Origin: Ancylostoma caninum
Lineage: Eukaryota; Nematoda; Chromadorea; Rhabditida; Ancylostomatidae
Length of the DNA: 64,000 nt
Assembly: GCA_037903475.1 (NCBI GenBank)
Contig: JBAJFG010000291.1
Span: forward strand, 62,001 to 126,000
Direction of reading: 5' to 3'
Positions 56,800 to 64,000 of the stretch are shown here, piece by piece. The first letter of the stretch is position 1; every line of letters starts with the position of its first letter. The notes beneath the pieces are model-generated. The model worked only from the letters and a program-made list of their open reading frames with translations, was not told the origin of the DNA and made no database searches. The position numbers and the translations under genes were made by a program.

Positions 56800-59700
56800 T
56801 CATTTTCATAAAATCATTATCTTACTTATTTAGATACTTAGATGGCCCGTCGTCACGTGTCGTGCGGGCCCAGCATCGATTTCCATTCGATTCGTTCTCG
56901 CGCTGCCGTCATCCAGGAACATCGTAGACGACGTTGGCGAGAGTTCTGATTCCTTTCCAGCTGAGAGTTCAGCAGGTCCATCCGTACTTCGAACACATCG
57001 GACCATATCGTTGGTGGTCTCGCTCGAGGTCGTTTCGTTTTTCTTGGGATCCATTCCAAAGTTCTTTTTGTCCATCTATCGTCTTCTTTTCTCATTATAT
57101 GACCAGCCCATCTATGTTTAGCTTCCGATACGTATTCGGCTCGGTCACGAAAGCGAGACATTTGTCGCAAATCAGAGCTGCGAAGCCCGGCCTGATGTTC
57201 GGTACGCCGCTTGTACCTCAAAAGACAACGCTCGAACGCTCTGTGTATGGTACGTAGCGCGTTCGATGTGGCTGCAGTGTCGCCCACGTCTCCGCAGCAT
57301 AACAAAGCGCTGGAAGAATTGTAGAGTCGAGAAGGTGAGCACAGAGGTCGGGGTCCGCCAGTTTGTCTGTAGCTTCCCTCAGAGGGCCGAACGCGGCGCA
57401 TGCCGCTCTTCTTCTTCTATCCAGCTCTTCTCTGAGGTTGTTCTCCATATTCACTGATCTTCAAAGGCCTTCATAGGACGACGCCTCCTTCATAGTTCTA
57501 TTCTCCTTCGCAGTATGCATTGTTCATGAATTGGGTCTTTGCCTTCTTTATTATCCCCCCCCCCGCAGTCCTATTCTTTTCCCTAATTCGTTTAACTCAC
57601 AAAGCATCACCTCCACTTCATTGGTCCTTTTCGAGAAAAGGGCGACTTTGAGAGCAGCCGTCCACCAACTCGGATGCTTTCCTCCTTTCAGTCGAGTGAC
57701 CTCATTGCCCAATGCAATGCGGCAGTAAACAGCTTCGGCGATATAGTGTCGCCCTGTCGTGCCGCCTTCGCAATCGGAATGGTTAAGGGGCACTGAAAGA
57801 ACTATATCGTCGTGGAGCATCCAAAAGTCAGCTAATGTTCTCATATATGATGCGCCTACTTTCTGGTCGACTGGTGCTGACAAAATAGCTTTTGTTTCTA
57901 CATTGTCGAATGCTTTTTCGTAGTCAACAAAGGTTAGGACGAGGGGAAGGCGGTACTCCCAACAAACCTTCACGACCCTCGAAACGGTTCGGATGCAGTT
58001 CACGCAGCTGAATTCCTTGCGGAAACCAATCTGTTCTTGGGGCTAGGCTTCAACCAAGGTCGCTGATATACGTGTGAGAATAATCTATGTAAAAAGCTTA
58101 TAAAGCACGCTCAGCAAACATATCGAATGATAGTTTCGAGGATCCTCTCTGTCTCCCTTCTTGTGAAGGAGAATGGTGCGTGAGGCTCTCCACTGGTTCG
58201 GAATTCTCCTCTTTAGAAGATAAGATGAGAAATGTGCTGCGAGAATGACATGAAAATGATCGACTCCTGCTCGCAATCGATCAGTCGATATAAGGTCCAG
58301 TCCAGGGGCGGTGCCGGGTTTCATGCTTCTTATTGCAACACGAACTTCCGAAAGAAGAATCTGAGGTGGTCTGTCACCGGCGCGATATTTGGGCTTGACA
58401 CTGCTACTGAAGGACGGAAAAGGTTCGTATATAATCTTTCGTGATTGATCCCATCTCACCATGGAAAAACGTGACAATCCCATCTTCGTTCTTTAGGGCT
58501 GCCAGCGAGACATTATAATCATGAAGGTCCTCCCGACACTTCTTCAGACTTCTTCGCCCTTCTGCTGCTTCCAGAACCTTCCTCCGCCTGAACTTCTGCA
58601 GATCCTCACGCCATGCAATGCTCTTCTGCAGCTGGTATTGGCTATCAACTGCTCAATGTGGGATACGTTCGGATCAAGCCCCAAGGCCCTTCTTTCAACG
58701 AGCAGTTCCATGGTGGCCTTCGAAGGCGAGGCGAAGTGCGTTCAGCGCAGATTCCTAGCTTTTCTAGAAACATCTCGTAGGCCTCGGTGGGATCTTTCAT
58801 GATATGCCAGTTGTGTTCGGAAAGAGACTCAGCAAGGTGGTATCGTCATGTACGACTTCTTTTCTTTCTCCGCGGTGGCAAATGTTCTTTTCCATCCTGC
58901 AGCTGAATCGAATTTTTGCACGGAGGAGACGGTGATCGAATCAACAACACATGATGGTACTACTGAAACATCAAATAGACCCACCTTCGGTTTGTAAGTA
59001 TGTGGTCGATCTTCGTACGAGTCGTACCGTTGGGTGATTCCCATGCCCACGGCGGTGTTCCTTCTTCATGAAAATGGAATCCCCATGGGAGAGGCGTGCA
59101 GAGGACAGAAGCCCAGCGAGACGACTACCATTTCCGTTCTGGTCTTCTAATCCGAACTTTCCTATTCTGTACTCGTCTCCTTCAGCCTTTCCAAGTTTGG
59201 CGTTGGAGTCCCAAGAACGAATTTGTAGGACTTTTCGTTGTGGATGACTTCTTCCAACTTTTGGTGGAAATTGTCCAACTCTGTTCATCAGCTGCTAGCG
59301 TTGGTGAGTAACAGTTGATGATACTGACGGACTTGTCACATGGAAGGTTAAAACGGAGAATTGCTAGACGAGATGACATGATCTCGTGTGAGGCGACGAG
59401 ATGGACGACGGATGGGTACACGGCAGAGCCAACGCTTCCAACATTTCTTGAAGGGCACTTTTCTCCGCGGAAGAGCAGTGTTCCGTCGCAGAGCTGTCGA
59501 ACGTCGCTCTTCCTGTTCTTGGTATCCTGTAGAGCTATTACACGGAATTTGATTCGCCCTGCACCTCGAGGAGAGTGTGAAGATCTGCGCCTGTGGAGAC
59601 TGTTTTGGCGTTATAGGTGCAGAGCATGAAACAGTCTCCGTGGCGTGTCGTGCTCGTGTCGTCTTGGTCCGAAATCAAAGACGTCCTGCGCAACCCGTGA

Positions 59701-60085
59701 TTTGATCACCTCCCAACGGTTGCCGTACCGTCCGCCGCCTGAGACGGCAAAGCGCGGTGTGCGCGGTATTGGGGTAGAAAGTGTGGTGGACAATCAAGTA
59801 GAAGTTTTCCCCATACTAAGCAGCCCTGCCGCGGCGAACTCAGCTGTCACCACAGCTAAGAAAAGCCACCTTGCGACTGATACTGCCAAGACGGTGGAGA
59901 CCCTTGACAGTGGTTTACTCTTAGTTAGGCTACCAGTCGCCAGGGAAAGTGGAACCCCTTTTCAGCTTGGGAGACCCTACGGGAGGATGTACCTCCGCTG
60001 TTCATCGAAGTCCGACACCCAGTGCCACCCCCGCTCCCCTATGAGGCGGTAAACCGCCGCGGGGAGAACATCATTATCATTATCA
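56800..60085 (-). mobile_element. Dead RTE-type LINE retrotransposon
   Basis: About 3.3 kb, the usual RTE size. On the minus strand come first a 5' region, then an AP-type endonuclease piece (about 59420-58970: [20 protein letters not shown], then after a frameshift GDEYRIGKFGLEDQNGNG). The reverse-transcriptase piece follows (about 58480-57550: VRVAIRSMKPGTAPGLDLIS, RASRTILLHKKGDREDPRNY and motif A FVDYEKAFDNVE). The conserved C-terminal part is at 57450-56853 (AKHRWAGHIMRKEDDRWTKR, then LEWIPRKTKRPRARPPTIW). Several frameshifts split it, and the FADD motif C expected before LFSKRTNEVEVML reads WTAALKVA instead, so it cannot be active. The 3' end near 56800 carries an ATAATGATTTTATGAAAATG-like tail. 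The 5' end near 60085 starts with ATAATGATAATGATG, perhaps the tail of an earlier insertion. Confidence 0.9.
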
Positions 60086-60102
60086 CAAAATCGGGAGCTC
60101 CG

Positions 60103-60602
60103 GCGGGAGACACCCATTGGTTTTGCTGCGGGATTAACCGGAAAATGGTGCGGGATTGTAACTGGTACTCGGCAATCCTTATCGAAAAAAGGGTATATGA
60201 GGGCCTTAGTTAGCAGGTGGACCTTAGTCTACTCTCCGCCGGGAGGGAAGTCCCACTGGACTAGACTAAGGCTATGGTTGAAACCGTGGCCCAGTGCGAG
60301 GACCAGGTGCATGGGATGCGGTCGCGCAGACGCGGCGCGGATGCAGAAACGCGTCCGGACCCGCTAGCGGCCGGCGTCGGAGCATAGGGCGCATGCGATG
60401 CCTCGGAACTTGGCGTGCATTTTTGCTCTTCATGTTTTTCAGTTTCTGTAAAAAATCCGGTCTCCTGCACCATGATAGTCGTAGTACTTTTGGTACCACT
60501 TTCGGTCTCCCGCACCACGATAATGCTATCGTTTTCGGGACAAATCGGGTCTCCCGCGAAGATTGCGGGACAAAAATTCTTTTATTTTTGGGTGTCTCCC
60601 GC
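60103..60602. mobile_element. Candidate element with GCGGGAGACACCCA inverted termini
   Basis: GCGGGAGACACCCA at 60103-60116 is mirrored exactly at 60589-60602. Between them GGTCTCCYGCACCA-like phrases repeat at about 60458, 60505 and, as GGGTCTCCCGC, 60547, with the reverse form GCGGGATT near 60129 and 60150. An inner inverted pair CCTTAGTCTA / TAGACTAAGG (60222 and 60262) forms a hairpin. Noncoding, 500 bp. It may be a fold-back MITE or a mosaic of fragments next to the RTE 5' end. Confidence 0.5.
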
Positions 60603-61690
60603 TAACCCTTGAGCGGAAGCCATCATTTTGTCAGGAGGGACTCCCGCACGAATGTCTGAGAAAGTCTGCCCTACATAAACAACCATTGTTTGGTATCGTC
60701 GGCAGTTTAAACCTGTTTGATCTCCTACGATCGTTACAACTTAGAATCCGGTGTCGATGCTCAGTCAGGGTTTCGTAGAAACTAGGGACTACTAGTCTGA
60801 TGAAGTCATGAATTCATCCCTCAAACTCAAATTTGTTGTCTCTATGAAATCCTCCAAAATTGGTGGCCGGTACGTTCGCTGGCCTAGTACCTTCCTATAG
60901 TATGGTACATAGCCAAGAAGCTACGCATAACGGCGCGGCGAGAGAGCAGGGCATCTGAGGGAGTGGTTTCATAGGGTAGGTTCTATGGTAGTGCGGGATA
61001 CAGCTAGGAACTAATCAATAAATGTTTTAAAAATAAAACTACCGAGCAGGCGCTGTTATTTAGAAACGCCATACTCATCAATCGTCATGAACACTGGCAA
61101 AAGATTTTTGGGACATTCTGTACTAACATGAGCGCAACATAATGTTGTCTAGAACTACAGATCCATTGAGCAAAATCGATCTTGAGCATTTTCCCGTCTT
61201 CATTTGAGCACTGATCCTGAAACGAAAGCATGGAAGCGGTGGTGCCCTTAACTCCACTTCCGTCTTTGAACATCTTCTCTACTACTCTCGTAAAATCTCG
61301 CAATGGGAATGCTCCTCGTACAGAGCAGTTGTTGAGGGAGATAAGCGGGTACGACCTAGCAACCATGTAGGTCCCAAATGGTTGGTTACCATTCAACGCC
61401 ATCCCAGAATGCTTTCCGTCAATTCCGCGATGGCGGACATTGTTCTGGTAACAGTTCTCAGGCTAATATCCTAACGGTGCTGTTCCTCACCACTTTCGAG
61501 GCTCGACGTAAGAACATCTGACTGTTCAGCCTAATCGTCTCGATGGACTCAGGCCAGACAGTTCTCAGCACTTGACATTTTGCAGTGAAAAAGTGCGCAT
61601 CAGGATTTTTTGGATCTCATTATATCAGTGTTGCATACACTCAATATTAGTTTGAGCCATCAGCGTTCTCCCTTCGCATCCTATTATGAT
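60603..61690. other. Intergenic, nothing recognised
   Basis: A 105-codon minus frame at 61085-61402 lacks recognised motifs. No RNA gene or repeat was seen. Confidence 0.4.
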
Positions 61691-61691
61691 A

Positions 61692-62962
61692 TTAGGTTGG
61701 TGCAAAAATAATGCGCGTTTTCATGCCTCTTATTCCGAACCTCATAACTCCTTTCAAAATCGATCTTTTTCAAAAGGCTTAGAACTATTGTAATCCGCAA
61801 ATATCCAGCAATAAGATAGATGTTCTCCGACTACCGTGCATTTCTGATAGGACCTTCTAGCATCGACTAACTTCCAGAGGGCAGTTTTGGTATCACCTTA
61901 GTCTTCGAGAAAATTCTCCAGGAAGAAGTCGTCCAGGATCTCGGGGAAGTGGTGGTCGGTGAGCGAGAAGTTTGCTGATTATGATATAGGAGTCCGAGCT
62001 TCCTAGCTCAATTGCTCCAACCTGTGAAGAATCTGTCGTGCAGGGTGTGCCTGGACGGTGCCGTGTAGGAGTGAAGAATCTATTTTATTAAGCAATGCTG
62101 GGGCCACACAGTGAAGTTTCTAATTTATTTCATTTACGTCCTGAAACCACTTACCAGATTAGAAAGAACGAATGAGCTGCAGTGAGCATTTTTTGCAGCA
62201 GGTCACCACAAAGTCGCCGTGACCTTATTTTGGTGTTGCTTTGGTTTCTGGGAGTATTTCGGTGCACGTTCCTCGTCCAACTGTTGAGCAAGGCACCTTA
62301 TTTTGTCGAAGAGGGTCTATACTTCATATTCAATCACTAAGCGACCGACTGTTTGGTCGCAATTTTTTCACTACAAAGGTGCGAAGCACACCTCTCACCG
62401 AGGATCAATGTGCTACACGTTCAGTATACGCGACATCGTTTCGTCGAGCTTTTTCATCCTCCCGTTTTCACTGAAGGGAGGGATGATCTGACAACAATCA
62501 CCGGCGAGCTTCTGCGAAACCGAATATGTTGTTTTGGATGGGTGCTCTTTGACAATTGTCATCAGTTGGGGGTCACAAACCTCAGGAAGACCTATGCGAC
62601 ATTCCTTACTTTCGAAGCAAGGCGCACCACGCCGAAAAATCCGGGAGCAGCTCGGCGGAATGCATTCGCCCACACTCCCTTCGCCAAAACTATGGTAGTA
62701 TTCCGAGCGGTTCCTGCTGCGATGCCGGCGAGTTTTAGTTCGCTGAAGTGAGTTTGGCAAAAAACTTGTTTTGGCAACTTTCGTTCCACAAATAAAAATT
62801 CAAACATGAACTTCGCTCAAAATGCATAAGATATTTGAAAACGCCATGAAATTTGCTACAAAACCATTTGCAATTTCTCAAACCGATAATAAGAAACACA
62901 GGAAGTTTTCTGCACCGAAGATGAAGCAACGAAAAACGCGCATTATTTTTGCACCAACCTAA
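61692..62962 (-). mobile_element. Near full-length but broken mariner
   Basis: Inverted ends TTAGGTTGGTGCAAAAATAA, continuing TGCGCGTTTT, at 61692 and mirrored to 62962, each flanked by TA. At 1271 bp it has mariner length. The transposase is on the - strand in several frames. The N-terminal half (62760-62413) shows SFGEGSV, the VKEHPSKTTYSVSQKLAG helix-turn-helix segment and GRMKKLDE. The end (about 61980-61900) shows SPTDHHF followed by a LDDFFLENF phrase, like the SPTDxHFFxxLxNFL region. Frameshifts and stops break it, so it is inactive. Confidence 0.88.
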
Positions 62963-63290
62963 TAGTTGCATCAGTTCATTTGTTAATGAGGTTTTGGCCT
63001 GAGGTCTCTTCATAGCGAAAAGGCTGAAATGATACGTTGCGTTGTTGACTTCTGCGTGATCAACACGATTAGATCTCATAATAATTTTATTGATCCGCAC
63101 TAGTGCTTCCCAATTTGCAGCGCAGTTTCTTCATCGTTTTAGAGATGAAAGACTGTCTTGTGAGTGAAAGATCTCGAATTATTGAGGTGATAGATATCCA
63201 TTATCATTGTTCCAGGGAACGAGATGCATACACTCCAAGCAAGTCTTCTTTTCGCACTTACGTCACAGCTCAGGTAACCGATAACACCGC

Positions 63291-63524
63291 CGCTATAGTC
63301 CTCGAGGAGTGTAGCACCTTGCGTCGCCGTCGCCGGCGACTGGCGATCGCCAACATCGGCGGCCGTCAACGTTGGCGACTGTGACGTCGGTGCCTATCGA
63401 TTGGTCGCCAACATTGGCGATTGGCGGCCGCCAATGATAGTGACTGCGGCGCCGGTGCGTATCCATTGTGAAGGATCGCCGGCGACAGCGACGCAGGATG
63501 CTATACTCCTCGAGGAGTATAGCG
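63291..63524. mobile_element. Palindromic GC-rich MITE with about 50-bp inverted ends
   Basis: Both ends begin with the self-complementary block CTATA-TCCTCGAGGA-TATAG (perfect at the right end, 63501-63522; two changes at the left, 63293-63314). They continue as GCGTCGC-GTCGCCGGCGA in inverted arms. The middle repeats TTGGCGA/TCGCCAA phrases, including GGCGATCGCCAAC, so the whole 234 bp can fold into nested hairpins. It is far richer in GC than its surroundings. No coding capacity. Confidence 0.85.
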
Positions 63525-64000
63525 GCAACTTAACGTATTGAGCCTTCTATAGAGTGGGATGCGGTCTTCTTTCATTCACTTCTTCGGAGCTGTCGATGTG
63601 AAAGAATCACTGCACAATGTAGTTGGAGCTGCAGTGATTCAGGAAAGTTGTAGTCTTACTCCCTCCAAGGACAAGTTTCGTGGAAGGCAAACTAATAAGT
63701 ATGCTGCGGAAAGCTTGCTTCGATGGGCACGATTCTGCTACGACTACAAACTCTGCGAAGCGTTAATGCATCATGAGGGAAATGTGTGTGTTACTGATTA
63801 TTCTTCTTTTTCTGCTTCAAAAACATCCATAATAATCTAAACTTTATTCGTCTGGTAGTGTTTATAAACGGAAGTTGTGGGTGTTGATAGAAAGGAAAAA
63901 ATTTGTTTTTCAGCATGTTCACTACGAACGTATGACTCACCTTTGTGCCACAACCAATTGCTGTCTAGGGCTCATGGATTCGTACAGCCGTGTCATGCAA
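63525..64000. other. Window edge, no supported gene
   Basis: A + frame of 93 codons at 63559-63840 has fairly coding-like composition (SLLRWARFCYDYKLCEAL) but no recognised family. It could be an exon of a gene continuing past the window, but this cannot be shown. Confidence 0.3.

Overview
The window is nuclear DNA of a nematode, most likely a clade V strongylid such as a hookworm. The grounds are small spliced genes with phase-consistent GT..AG introns, a short polypyrimidine-AG right in front of every start codon (the mark of spliced-leader trans-splicing), closest resemblance of the proteins to Caenorhabditis families, and a heavy load of mariner, RTE, Penelope-like and MITE-type repeats. 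The species is an inference. No rRNA, functional tRNA or CRISPR array was seen.

Five protein-coding genes can be rebuilt exon by exon, all on the + strand. At 9823-18210 lie three genes in a row: two Yippee-like zinc proteins (YPEL5 type, 169 and 139 aa) and an OTUD5-type deubiquitinase (350 aa). In each junction an AATAAA is followed about 110 bp later by a splice acceptor touching the next ATG, which is the geometry of a trans-spliced nematode operon. At 28844-35454 is a 614-aa ERp72/PDIA4-type protein disulfide isomerase with three CGHC active sites and a C-terminal KEEL. At 52876-55980 is a 110-aa small heat-shock protein of the nematode HSP-12 type.

The rest is intergenic or intronic DNA dominated by mobile elements. 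1-9600: degenerate TACCCATGGGTA repeats, a MITE, a decayed Penelope-like element with a GIY-YIG endonuclease and a hammerhead-like motif, and a tRNA-derived SINE. 18626-28840: a 922-bp fold-back hairpin, a second hammerhead-like motif, and an 820-bp element with short terminal inverted repeats made of TTTTGCAT units. 35830-52875: tandem repeats, MITEs, SINE-like copies and a deleted mariner. 55981-64000: a dead RTE retrotransposon on the - strand, a near full-length but broken mariner, and palindromic MITEs. Introns of the OTUD5 and HSP-12 genes also carry insertions.

The most coherent biological signal is the three-gene cluster. YPEL5 is known in mammals as a partner of the CTLH/GID ubiquitin ligase, and OTUD5 removes ubiquitin, so the cluster may co-express ubiquitin-pathway regulators. 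This functional link is inference; the gene models and spacings are read directly from the sequence.
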